This document shows positions 1 through 10,946 of a DNA stretch of 64,000 bases, in pieces. The position numbers and the translations under genes were made by a program. The stretch comes from Membranipora membranacea (lineage: Eukaryota > Bryozoa > Gymnolaemata > Cheilostomatida > Membraniporidae). Position 1 is the stretch's first letter. Every line of letters starts with the position of its first letter. The notes below the pieces were generated by a model, which made no database searches, was not told the DNA's origin, and was given only the letters and a program-made list of their open reading frames with translations. The DNA is taken from positions 21,130,025 to 21,194,024 of the forward strand of contig OU612070.1 in assembly GCA_914767715.1 (NCBI GenBank), given 5' to 3'.

Positions 1-230
1 CTTGAAGTGGTCGGAGTTAGATAAGAATCCAAGAGAGTTTTGATTTTTCAATGCTGCCGTTTGGCATGTTTTTTTTTGGCAAAAGTGGACGTCGTTAAAG
101 TTGGCGCTGACGGAGAACGGAGACCCGCAGAGACAAACGGACTTCAGATTTGAGACGAGCAGGAGTTGCTCCTCCTTATGAGGTAGGTTAAAAGCAAATC
201 TATTTTTTGACCCGAGCGAAAAAAAACCAT
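1..230 (+). repeat. Partial satellite monomer at left edge
   Basis: This is the 3' part of a monomer, entering at 'cttgaagtggtcgg' and running to the 'ccat' before the first complete unit. Its alleles are canonical (tgatttttc, T9, gaggtagg). By position it should be the I-type monomer that precedes type A, but it reads gagcaggag where the I copies at 2910 and 8268 read gagcagcag. The array therefore continues to the left of the window. Confidence 0.93.
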
Positions 231-3200
231 GATACCCTCCCTTGGTATAATTTTAGAAATTTCAAGTCAGCGTAATTACCAACCAGTTAATCGGAGGAAC
301 CCAATATTCTGCAGTTTGAATAAGGCCAATAAGGGCTTGAAGTTGTCGGAGTTAGATAAGAATCCAAGAGAGTTTTGATTTTTCAATGCTGCCGTTTGGC
401 ATGTTTTTTTTTGGCAAAAGTGGACGTCGTTAAAGTTGGCGCTCACCGAGAACGGAGACCCGCAGAGACAAACGGACTTCAGATTTGGAACGAGCAGAGT
501 TGCTCCTCCTTATGAGGTACGTTAAAAGCAAATCTATTTTTTGACCCGAGCGAAAAAAAACCATGATACCCTCCCTTGGTATCATTTTTGAAATTTCAAG
601 TCAGCGTAATTACCAACCAGTTAATCGGAGGATCCCAATATTCTGCAGTTTGAATAAGGCCAATAAGGGCTTGAAGTGGTCGGAGTTAGATAAGAATCCA
701 AGAGAGTTTTGATTTTTCAATGCTGCCGTTTGGCATGTTTTTTTTTGGCAAAAGTGGACGTCGTTAAAGTTGGCGCTGACGGAGAACGGAGACCCGCAGA
801 GACAAACGGACTTTAGATTTGAGACGAGCAGGAGTTGCTCCTCCTTATAAGGTAGGTTAAAAGCAAATCTATTTTTTGACCCGAGCGAAAAAAAACCATG
901 ATACCCTCCCTTGGTATAATTTTCGAAATTTCAAGTCAGCGTAATTACCAACCAGTTAATCGGAGGATCCCAATATTCTGCAGTTTAAATAAGGCCAATA
1001 AGGGCTTGAAGTGGTCGGAGTTAGATCAGAATCCAAGAGAGTTTTGATTTTTCAATGCTGCCGTTTGGCATGTTTTTTTTTGGCAAAAGTGGACGTCGTT
1101 AAAGTTGGCGCTGACGGAGAACGGAGACCCGCAGAGACAAACGGACTTCAGATTTGAGACGAGCAGGAGTTGCTCCTCCTTATGAGGCAGGTTAAAAGCA
1201 AATCTATTTTTTGACCCGAGCGAAAAAAAACCATGATACCCTCCCTTGGTATAATTTTTGAAATTTCAAGTCAGCGTAATTACCAACCAGTTAATCGAAG
1301 GATCCCAATATTCTGCAGTTTGAATAAGGCCAATAAGGGCTTGAAGTGGTCGGAGTTAGATAAGAATCAAAGAGAGTTTTGATTTTTCAATGCTGCCGTT
1401 TGGCATGTTTTTTTTTGGCAAAAGTGGACGTTGTTAAAGTTGGCGCTGACGGAGAACGGAGACCCGCAGAGACAAACGGACTTCAGATTTGAGACGAGCA
1501 GGAGTTGCTCCTCCTTATGAGGTAGGTTAAAAGCAAATCTATTTTTTGACCCGAGCGAAAAAAAACCATGATACCCTCCCTTGGTATAATTTTTGAAATT
1601 TCAAGTCAGCGTAATTACCAACCAGTTAATCGGAGGATCCCAATATTCTGCAGTTTGAATAAGGCCAATAAGGGCTTGAAGTGGTCGGAGTTAGATAAGA
1701 ATCCAAGAGAGTTTTGATTTTTCAATGCTGCCGTTTGGCATGTTTTTTTTTGGCAAAAGTGGACGTCGTTAAAGTTGGCGCTGACGGAGAACGGAGACCC
1801 GCAGAGACAAACGGACTTCAGATTTGAGACGAGCAGGAGTTGCTCCTTTTTATGAGGAAGGTTAAAAGCAAATCTATTTTTTGACCCGAGCGAAAAAAAA
1901 CCATGATACCCTCCCTTGGTATAATTTTTGAAATTTCAAGTCAGCGTAATTACCAACCAGTTAATCGGAGGATCCCAATATTCTGCAGTTTGAATAAGGC
2001 CAATAAGGGCTTGAATTGGTCGGAGTTAGATTAGAATCCAAGAGAGTTTTGATTTTTCAATGCTGCCGTTTGCCATGTTTTTTTTTGGCAAAAGTGGACG
2101 TCGTTAAAGTTGGCGCTGACGGAGAAGGGAGACCCGCAGAGACAAACGGACTTCAGATTTGAGACGAGCAGGAGTTGCTCCTCCTTATGAGGTAGGTTAA
2201 AAGCAAATCTATTTGTTGACCCGAGCGAAAAAAAACCATGATACCCTCCCTTGGTATAATTTTTTAAATTTCAAGTCAGCGTAATTACCAACCAGTTAAT
2301 CGGAGGACCCCAATATTCTGCAGTTTGAATAAGGCCAATAAGGGCTTGAAGTGGTCGGAGTTAGATAAGAATCGAAGAGAGTTTTGATTTTTCAATGCTG
2401 CCGTTTGGCATGTTTTTTTTTGGCAAAAGGGGACGTCGTTAAAGTTGGCAATGACGGAGAACGGAGACCCGCAGAGACAAACGGACTTCAGATTTGAGAC
2501 GAGCAGGAGTTGCTCCTCCTTATGAGGTAGGTTAAAAGCAAATCTATTTTTTGACCCGAGCGAAAAAAAACCATGATACCCTCCCTTGGTATAATTTTTG
2601 AAATTTCAAGTCTGCGTAAACACCAACCAGTTAATCGGAGGATCCCAATATTCTGCAGTTTGAATAAGGCCAATAAGGGCTTGAAGTGGTCGGAGTTAGA
2701 TAAGAATCCAAGAGAGTTTTGATTTTTCAATGCTGCCGTTTGGCATGTTTTTTTTTGGCAAAAGTGGACGTCGTTAAAGTTGGCGCTGACGGAGAACGGA
2801 GACCCGCAGAGACAAACGGACTTCAGATTTGAGACGAGCAGGAGTTGCTCCTCCTTATGAGGTAGGTTAAAAGCAAATCTATTTTTTGACCCGAGCGAAA
2901 AAAAACCATGATACCCTCCCTTGGTATAATTTTAGAAATTTCAAGTCAGCGTAATTACCAACCAGTTAATCGGAGGATCCCAATATTCTGCAGTTTGAAT
3001 AAGGCCAATAAGGGCTTGAAGTGGTCGGAGTTAGATAAGAATCCAAGAGAGTTTTGATTTTTCAATGCTGCCGTTTGGCATGTTTTTTTTTGGCAAAAGT
3101 GGACGTCGTTAAAGTTGGCGCTGACGGAGAACGGAGACCCGCAGAGACAAACGGACTTCAGATTTGAGACGAGCAGCAGTTGCTCCTCCTTATGAGGTAG

Positions 3201-3244
3201 GTTAAAAGCAAATCTATTTTTTGACCCGAGCGAAAAAAAACCAT
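231..3244 (+). repeat. HOR copy 1: nine-monomer unit A-I, 3014 bp
   Basis: Monomers start at 231(A), 565(B), 900(C), 1235(D), 1570(E), 1905(F), 2240(G), 2575(H) and 2910(I). Markers: A has ttttagaa, gaggaaccc, gctcaccgag and the one-base-shorter ggaacgagcagag; B has ggtatcat, actttag and ataagg; C has ttttcgaa, tttaaata, gatcag and gaggcagg; D has aatcaaag and gacgttgtt; E has a ctttttatgaggaagg end; F has gaattgg, gattag, gccatg and gagaaggg; G has ttaaattt, aatcgaag, aaagggga and ggcaatgac; H has tctgcgtaaacacc; I has ttttagaa and gagcagcag. The unit is 9 x 335 minus 1 because A lacks one base. It recurs at 5589-8602 with only a handful of differences (for example agttgtcgg in A here). Confidence 0.93.
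563..585. other. Perfect 8-bp inverted repeat in type B monomer (1 of 7)
   Basis: ATGATACC and GGTATCAT pair perfectly around the 7-base spacer ctccctt. In most monomers the right arm reads GGTATAAT, leaving one mismatch; type B alone changes it to GGTATCAT and completes the palindrome. It could be a dyad binding site or a hairpin; no function can be read from the sequence. Confidence 0.85.
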
Positions 3245-3576
3245 GATACCCTCCCTTGGTATAATTTTAGAAATTTCAAGTCAGCGTAATTACCAACCAG
3301 CTAATCGGAGGAACCCAATATTCTGCAGTTTGAATAAGGCCAATAAGGGCTTGAAGTGGTCGGAGTTAGATAAGAATCCAAGAGAGTTTTGATTTTTCAA
3401 TGCTGCCGTTTGGCATGTTTTTTTTTGGCAAAAGTGGACGTCGTTAAAGTTGGCGCTCACCGAGAACGGAGACCCGCAGAGACAACCGGACTTCAGATTT
3501 GGAACGAGCAGAGTTGCTCCTCCTTATGAGGTACGTTAAAAGCAAATCTATTTTTTGACCCGAGCGAAAAAAAACC

Positions 3577-3599
3577 ATGATACCCTCCCTTGGTATCAT
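3577..3599. other. Perfect 8-bp inverted repeat, type B (2 of 7)
   Basis: ATGATACC, spacer ctccctt, GGTATCAT, at the start of the B monomer at 3579. Confidence 0.85.
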
Positions 3600-4583
3600 T
3601 TTTGAAATTTCAAGTCAGCGTAATTACCAACCAGTTAATCGGAGGATCCCAATATTCTGCAGTTTGAATAAGGCCAATAAGGGCTTGAAGTGGTCGGAGT
3701 TAGATAAGAATCCAAGAGAGTTTTGATTTTTCAATGCTGCCGTTTGGCATGTTTTTTTTTGGCAAAAGTGGACGTCGTTAAAGTTGGCGCTGACGGAGAA
3801 CGGAGACCCGCAGAGACAAACGGACTTTAGATTTGAGACGAGCAGGAGTTGCTCCTCCTTATAAGGTAGGTTAAAAGCAAATCTATTTTTTGACCCGAGC
3901 GAAAAAAAACCATGATACCCTCCCTTGGTATAATTTTTGAAATTTCAAGTCAGCGTAATTACCAACCAGTTAATCGGAGGATCCCAATATTCTGCAGTTT
4001 AAATAAGGCCAATAAGGGCTTGAAGTGGTCGGAGTTAGATCAGAATCCAAGAGAGTTTTGATTTTTCAATGCTGCCGTTTGGCATGTTTTTTTTTGGCAA
4101 AAGTGGACGTCGTTAAAGTTGGCGCTGACGAAGAACGGAGACCCGCAGAGACAAACGGACTTCAGATTTGAGACGAGCAGGAGTTGCTCCTCCTTATGAG
4201 GCAGGTTAAAAGCAAATCTATTTTTTGACCCGAGCGAAAAAAAACCATGATACCCTCCCTTGGTATAATTTTTGAAATTTCAAGTCAGCGTAATTACCAA
4301 CCAGTTAATCGGAGGATCCCAATATTCTGCAGTTTGAATAAGGCCAATAAGGGCTTGAAGTGGTCGGAGTTAGATAAGAATCAAAGAGAGTTTTGATTTT
4401 TCAATGCTGCCGTTTGGCATGTTTTTTTTTGGCAAAAGTGGACGTTGTTAAAGTTGGCGCTGACGGAGAACGGAGACCCGCAGAGACAAACGGACTTCAG
4501 ATTTGAGACGAGCAGGAGTTGCTCCTCCTTATGAGGTAGGTTAAAAGCAAATCTATTTTTTGACCCGAGCGAAAAAAAACCAT

Positions 4584-4918
4584 GATACCCTCCCTTGGTA
4601 TAATTTTTGAAATTTCAAGTCAGCGTAATTACCAACCAGTTAATCGGAGGATCCCAATATTCTGCAGTTTGAATAAGGCCAATAAGGGCTTGAAGTGGTC
4701 GGAGTTAGATAAGAATCGAAGAGAGTTTTGATTTTTCAATGCTGCCGTTTGGCATGTTTTTTTTTGGCAAAAGGGGACGTCGTTAAAGTTGGCAATGACG
4801 GAGAACGGAGACCCGCAGAGACAAACGGACTTCAGATTTGAGACGAGCAGGAGTTGCTCCTCCTTATGAGGTAGGTTAAAAGCAAATCTATTTTTTGACC
4901 CGAGCGAAAAAAAACCAT
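4584..4918 (+). repeat. Hybrid E/G monomer (exchange breakpoint)
   Basis: The left end carries the E-type ttttgaaattt (near 4609), where G would read ttaaattt. From aatcgaag (near 4718) onward it carries every G marker. The switch therefore lies between about 4609 and 4718, and two monomers are missing around it. This is what unequal crossing over or replication slippage in register would leave. Confidence 0.85.
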
Positions 4919-5588
4919 GATACCCTCCCTTGGTATAATTTTTGAAATTTCAAGTCTGCGTAAACACCAACCAGTTAATCGGAGGATCCCAATATTCTGC
5001 AGTTTGAATAAGGCCAAAAAGGGCTTGAAGTGGTCGGAGTTAGATAAGAATCCAAGAGAGTTTTGATTTTTCAATGCTGCCGTTTGGCATGTTTTTTTTT
5101 GGCAAAAGTGGACGTCGTTAAAGTTGGCGCTGACGGAGAACGGAGACCCGCAGAGACAAACGGACTTCAGATTTGAGACGAGCAGGAGTTGCTCCTCCTT
5201 ATGAGGTAGGTTAAAAGCAAATCTATTTTTTGACCCGAGCGAAAAAAAACCATGATACCCTCCCTTGGTATAATTTTAGAAATTTCAAGTCAGCGTAATT
5301 ACCAACCAGTTAATCGGAGGATCCCAATATTCTGCAGTTTGAATAAGGCCAATAAGGGCTTGAAGTGGTCGGAGTTAGATAAGAATCCAAGAGAGTTTTG
5401 ATTTTTCAATGCTGCCGTTTGGCATGTTTTTTTTTGGCAAAAGTGGACGTCGTTAAAGTTGGCGCTGACGGAGAACGGAGACCCGCAGAGACAAACGGAC
5501 TTCAGATTTGAGACGAGCAGGAGTTGCTCCTCCTTATGAGGTAGGTTAAAAGCAAATCTATTTTTTGACCCGAGCGAAAAAAAACCAT

Positions 5589-8500
5589 GATACCCTCCCT
5601 TGGTATAATTTTAGAAATTTCAAGTCAGCGTAATTACCAACCAGTTAATCGGAGGAACCCAATATTCTGCAGTTTGAATAAGGCCAATAAGGGCTTGAAG
5701 TGGTCGGAGTTAGATAAGAATCCAAGAGAGTTTTGATTTTTCAATGCTGCCGTTTGGCATGTTTTTTTTTGGCAAAAGTGGACGTCGTTAAAGTTGGCGC
5801 TCACCGAGAACGGAGACCCGCAGAGACAAACGGACTTCAGATTTGGAACGAGCAGAGTTGCTCCTCCTTATGAGGTACGTTAAAAGCAAATCTATTTTTT
5901 GACCCGAGCGAAAAAAAACCATGATACCCTCCCTTGGTATCATTTTTGAAATTTCAAGTCAGCGTAATTACCAACCAGTTAATCGGAGGATCCCAATATT
6001 CTGCAGTTTGAATAAGGCCAATAAGGGCTTGAAGTGGTCGGAGTTAGATAAGAATCCAAGAGAGTTTTGATTTTTCAATGCTGCCGTTTGGCATGTTTTT
6101 TTTTGGCAAAAGTGGACGTCGTTAAAGTTGGCGCTGACGGAGAACGGAGACCCGCAGAGACAAACGGACTTTAGATTTGAGACGAGCAGGAGTTGCTCCT
6201 CCTTATAAGGTAGGTTAAAAGCAAATCTATTTTTTGACCCGAGCGAAAAAAAACCATGATACCCTCCCTTGGTATAATTTTCGAAATTTCAAGTCAGCGT
6301 AATTACCAACCAGTTAATCGGAGGATCCCAATATTCTGCAGTTTAAATAAGGCCAATAAGGGCTTGAAGTGGTCGGAGTTAGATCAGAATCCAAGAGAGT
6401 TTTGATTTTTCAATGCTGCCGTTTGGCATGTTTTTTTTTGGCAAAAGTGGACGTCGTTAAAGTTGGCGCTGACGGAGAACGGAGACCCGCAGAGACAAAC
6501 GGACTTCAGATTTGAGACGAGCAGGAGTTGCTCCTCCTTATGAGGCAGGTTAAAAGCAAATCTATTTTTTGACCCGAGCGAAAAAAAACCATGATACCCT
6601 CCCTTGGTATAATTTTTGAAATTTCAAGTCAGCGTAATTACCAACCAGTTAATCGGAGGATCCCAATATTCTGCAGTTTGAATAAGGCCAATAAGGGCTT
6701 GAAGTGGTCGGAGTTAGATAAGAATCAAAGAGAGTTTTGATTTTTCAATGCTGCCGTTTGGCATGTTTTTTTTTGGCAAAAGTGGACGTTGTTAAAGTTG
6801 GCGCTGACGGAGAACGGAGACCCGCAGAGACAAACGGACTTCAGATTTGAGAAGAGCAGGAGTTGCTCCTCCTTATGAGGTAGGTTAAAAGCAAATCTAT
6901 TTTTTGACCCGAGCGAAAAAAAACCATGATACCCTCCCTTGGTATAATTTTTGAAATTTCAAGTCAGCGTAATTACCAACCAGTTAATCGGAGGATCCCA
7001 ATATTCTGCAGTTTGAATAAGGCCAATAAGGGCTTGAAGTGGTCGGAGTTAGATAAGAATCCAAGAGAGTTTTGATTTTTCAATGCTGCCGTTTGGCATG
7101 TTTTTTTTTGGCAAAAGTGGACGTCGTTAAAGTTGGCGCTGACGGAGAACGGAGACCCGCAGAGACAAACGGACTTCAGATTTGAGACGAGCAGGAGTTG
7201 CTCCTTTTTATGAGGAAGGTTAAAAGCAAATCTATTTTTTGACCCGAGCGAAAAAAAACCATGATACCCTCCCTTGGTATAATTTTTGAAATTTCAAGTC
7301 AGCGTAATTACCAACCAGTTAATCGGAGGATCCCAATATTCTGCAGTTTGAATAAGGCCAATAAGGGCTTGAATTGGTCGGAGTTAGATTAGAATCCAAG
7401 AGAGTTTTGATTTTTCAATGCTGCCGTTTGCCATGTTTTTTTTTGGCAAAAGTGGACGTCGTTAAAGTTGGCGCTGACGGAGAAGGGAGACCCGCAGAGA
7501 CAAACGGACTTCAGATTTGAGACGAGCAGGAGTTGCTCCTCCTTATGAGGTAGGTTAAAAGCAAATCTATTTGTTGACCCGAGCGAAAAAAAACCATGAT
7601 ACCCTCCCTTGGTATAATTTTTTAAATTTCAAGTCAGCGTAATTACCAACCAGTTAATCGGAGGATCCCAATATTCTGCAGTTTGAATAAGGCCAATAAG
7701 GGCTTGAAGTGGTCGGAGTTAGATAAGAATCGAAGAGAGTTTTGATTTTTCAATGCTGCCGTTTGGCATGTTTTTTTTTGGCAAAAGGGGACGTCGTTAA
7801 AGTTGGCAATGACGGAGAACGGAGACCCGCAGAGACAAACGGACTTCAGATTTGAGACGAGCAGGAGTTGCTCCTCCTTATGAGGTAGGTTAAAAGCAAA
7901 TCTATTTTTTGACCCGAGCGAAAAAAAACCATGATACCCTCCCTTGGTATAATTTTTGAAATTTCAAGTCTGCGTAAACACCAACCAGTTAATCGGAGGA
8001 TCCCAATATTCTGCAGTTTGAATAAGGCCAATAAGGGCTTGAAGTGGTCGGAGTTAGATAAGAATCCAAGAGAGTTTTGATTTTTCAATGCTGCCGTTTG
8101 GCATGTTTTTTTTTGGCAAAAGTGGACGTCGTTAAAGTTGGCGCTGACGGAGAACGGAGACCCGCAGAGACAAACGGACTTCAGATTTGAGACGAGCAGG
8201 AGTTGCTCCTCCTTATGAGGTAGGTTAAAAGCAAATCTATTTTTTGACCCGAGCGAAAAAAAACCATGATACCCTCCCTTGGTATAATTTTAGAAATTTC
8301 AAGTCAGCGTAATTACCAACCAGTTAATCGGAGGATCCCAATATTCTGCAGTTTGAATAAGGCCAATAAGGGCTTGAAGTGGTCGGAGTTAGATAAGAAT
8401 CCAAGAGAGTTTTGATTTTTCAATGCTGCCGTTTGGCATGTTTTTTTTTGGCAAAAGTGGACGTCGTTAAAGTTGGCGCTGACGGAGAACGGAGACCCGC

Positions 8501-8602
8501 AGAGACAAACGGACTTCAGATTTGAGACGAGCAGCAGTTGCTCCTCCTTATGAGGTAGGTTAAAAGCAAATCTATTTTTTGACCCGAGCGAAAAAAAACC
8601 AT
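5589..8602 (+). repeat. HOR copy 3: nine-monomer unit A-I, 3014 bp
   Basis: Monomers start at 5589, 5923, 6258, 6593, 6928, 7263, 7598, 7933 and 8268, and carry A-I markers in the same order as the unit at 231. Differences from that unit that I noticed are single bases, such as gagaagag in D (near 6850), aatcggagg in D where copy 1 has aatcgaagg, and gaggatccc in G where copy 1 has gaggacccc. A here keeps gacaaacgg, as in copy 1, unlike the seven-monomer units. Confidence 0.93.
5921..5943. other. Perfect 8-bp inverted repeat, type B (3 of 7)
   Basis: ATGATACC, spacer ctccctt, GGTATCAT, at the start of the B monomer at 5923. Confidence 0.85.
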
Positions 8603-10946
8603 GATACCCTCCCTTGGTATAATTTTAGAAATTTCAAGTCAGCGTAATTACCAACCAGTTAATCGGAGGAACCCAATATTCTGCAGTTTGAATAAGGCCA
8701 ATAAGGGCTTGAAGTGGTCGGAGTTAGATAAGAATCCAAGAGAGTTTTGATTTTTCAATGCTGCCGTTTGGCATGTTTTTTTTTGGCAAAAGTGGACGTC
8801 GTTAAAGTTGGCGCTCACCGAGAACGGAGACCCGCAGAGACAACCGGACTTCAGATTTGGAACGAGCAGAGTTGCTCCTCCTTATGAGGTACGTTAAAAG
8901 CAAATCTATTTTTTGACCCGAGCGAAAAAAAACCATGATACCCTCCCTTGGTATCATTTTTGAAATTTCAAGTCAGCGTAATTACCAACCAGTTAATCGG
9001 AGGATCCCAATATTCTGCAGTTTGAATAAGGCCAATAAGGGCTTGAAGTGGTCGGAGTTAGATAAGAATCCAAGAGAGTTTTGATTTTTCAATGCTGCCG
9101 TTTGGCATGTTTTTTTTTGGCAAAAGTGGACGTCGTTAAAGTTGGCGCTGACGGAGAACGGAGACCCGCAGAGACAAACGGACTTTAGATTTGAGACGAG
9201 CAGGAGTTGCTCCTCCTTATAAGGTAGGTTAAAAGCAAATCTATTTTTTGACCCGAGCGAAAAAAAACCATGATACCCTCCCTTGGTATAATTTTCGAAA
9301 TTTCAAGTCAGCGTAATTACCAACCAGTTAATCGGAGGATCCCAATATTCTGCAGTTTAAATAAGGCCAATAAGGGCTTGAAGTGGTCGGAGTTAGATCA
9401 GAATCCAAGAGAGTTTTGATTTTTCAATGCTGCCGTTTGGCATGTTTTTTTTTGGCAAAAGTGGACGTCGTTAAAGTTGGCGCTGACGAAGAACGGAGAC
9501 CCGCAGAGACAAACGGACTTCAGATTTGAGACGAGCAGGAGTTGCTCCTCCTTATGAGGCAGGTTAAAAGCAAATCTATTTTTTGACCCGAGCGAAAAAA
9601 AACCATGATACCCTCCCTTGGTATAATTTTTGAAATTTCAAGTCAGCGTAATTACCAACCAGTTAATCGGAGGATCCCAATATTCTGCAGTTTGAATAAG
9701 GCCAATAAGGGCTTGAAGTGGTCGGAGTTAGATAAGAATCAAAGAGAGTTTTGATTTTTCAATGCTGCCGTTTGGCATGTTTTTTTTTGGCAAAAGTGGA
9801 CGTTGTTAAAGTTGGCGCTGACGGAGAACGGAGACCCGCAGAGACAAACGGACTTCAGATTTGAGACGAGCAGGAGTTGCTCCTCCTTATGAGGTAGGTT
9901 AAAAGCAAATCTATTTTTTGACCCGAGCGAAAAAAAACCATGATACCCTCCCTTGGTATAATTTTTGAAATTTCAAGTCAGCGTAATTACCAACCAGTTA
10001 ATCGGAGGATCCCAATATTCTGCAGTTTGAATAAGGCCAATAAGGGCTTGAAGTGGTCGGAGTTAGATAAGAATCCAAGAGAGTTTTGATTTTTCAATGC
10101 TGCCGTTTGGCATGTTTTTTTTTGGCAAAAGTGGACGTCGTTAAAGTTGGCGCTGACGGAGAACGGAGACCCGCAGAGACAAACGGACTTCAGATTTGAG
10201 ACGAGCAGGAGTTGCTCCTCCTTATGAGGTAGGTTAAAAGCAAATCTATTTTTTGACCCGAGCGAAAAAAAACCATGATACCCTCCCTTGGTATAATTTT
10301 TGAAATTTCAAGTCAGCGTAATTACCAACCAGTTAATTGGAGGATCCCAATATTCTGCAGTTTGAATAAGGCCAATAAGGGCTTGAAGTGGTCGGAGTTA
10401 GATAAGAATCCAAGAGAGTTTTGATTTTTCAATGCTGCCGTTTGGCATGTTTTTTTTTGGCAAAAGTGGACGTCGTTAAAGTTGGCGCTGACGGAGAACG
10501 GAGACCCGCAGAGACAAACGGACTTCAGATTTGAGACGAGCAGGAGTTGCTCCTCCTTATGAGGTAGGTTAAAAGCAAATCTATTTTTTGACCCGAGCGA
10601 AAAAAAACCATGATACCCTCCCTTGGTATAATTTTAGAAATTTCAAGTCAGCGTAATTACCAACCAGTTAATCGGAGGATCCCAATATTCTGCAGTTTGA
10701 ATAAGGCCAATAAGGGCTTGAAGTGGTCGGAGTTAGATAAGAATCCAAGAGAGTTTTGATTTTTCAATGCTGCCGTTTGGCATGTTTTTTTTTGGCAAAA
10801 GTGGACGTCGTTAAAGTTGGCGCTGACGGAGAACGGAGACCCGCAGAGACAAACGGACTTCAGATTTGAGACGAGCAGCAGTTGCTCCTCCTTATGAGGT
10901 AGGTTAAAAGCAAATCTATTTTTTGACCCGAGCGAAAAAAAACCAT
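8603..10946 (+). repeat. HOR copy 4: second seven-monomer unit, 2344 bp
   Basis: Monomers start at 8603(A), 8937(B), 9272(C), 9607(D), 9942, 10277 and 10612(I). A carries gacaaccgg and C carries gacgaagaac, as in the unit at 3245. The middle differs: in place of the E/G hybrid and H there is a plain monomer (9942) and one with ttaattgg (10277), an allele that becomes the J marker further right. I keeps ttttagaa and gagcagcag. The length equals that of the unit at 3245 although the inner monomers differ, so two different exchanges gave the same size. Confidence 0.9.
8935..8957. other. Perfect 8-bp inverted repeat, type B (4 of 7)
   Basis: ATGATACC, spacer ctccctt, GGTATCAT, at the start of the B monomer at 8937. 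Confidence 0.85.

Larger units (their letters stand above)
3245..5588 (+). repeat. HOR copy 2: seven-monomer deletion variant, 2344 bp
   Basis: Monomers start at 3245(A), 3579(B), 3914(C), 4249(D), 4584(E/G hybrid), 4919(H) and 5254(I). Order and markers match the nine-monomer unit, but E and F are missing and the monomer at 4584 begins like E (ttttgaaattt) and ends like G (aatcgaag, aaagggga, ggcaatgac). The length is exactly 670 bp, two monomers, less than 3014. Alleles not in copy 1 include gacaaccgg in A and gacgaagaac in C; both recur in the units at 8603 and 10947. Confidence 0.92.

Noticed and set aside
160-182. GAGCA/TGCTC and AGGAG/CTCCT inverted repeats near 'gcaggagttgctcctcc' as a terminator
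   Set aside because: The stems are only 5 bp, no T run follows directly, and it recurs in every monomer without a gene upstream.
205-230. CENP-B box-like sequence on the minus strand (TTCG...CGGG around ttgacccgagcgaaaa)
   Set aside because: TTCG and CGGG are only two bases apart here; the CENP-B box needs seven between them.
216-262. Bacterial-type promoter look (TTGACC upstream of TATAAT)
   Set aside because: The spacing is about 33 bases in normal monomers and about 20 in type X, not 16-18, and the context is a eukaryotic satellite. The motifs recur nearly 190 times with no gene downstream.
2488-2730. Minus-strand open frames of 60-109 codons at many places, for example 2488-2730, 35778-36095, 42478-42789 and 57795-58124
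   Set aside because: All read the same satellite in frames that happen to lack stops after single changes. They track monomer variants, overlap open frames on the other strand, and show no codon-level conservation or known motif.
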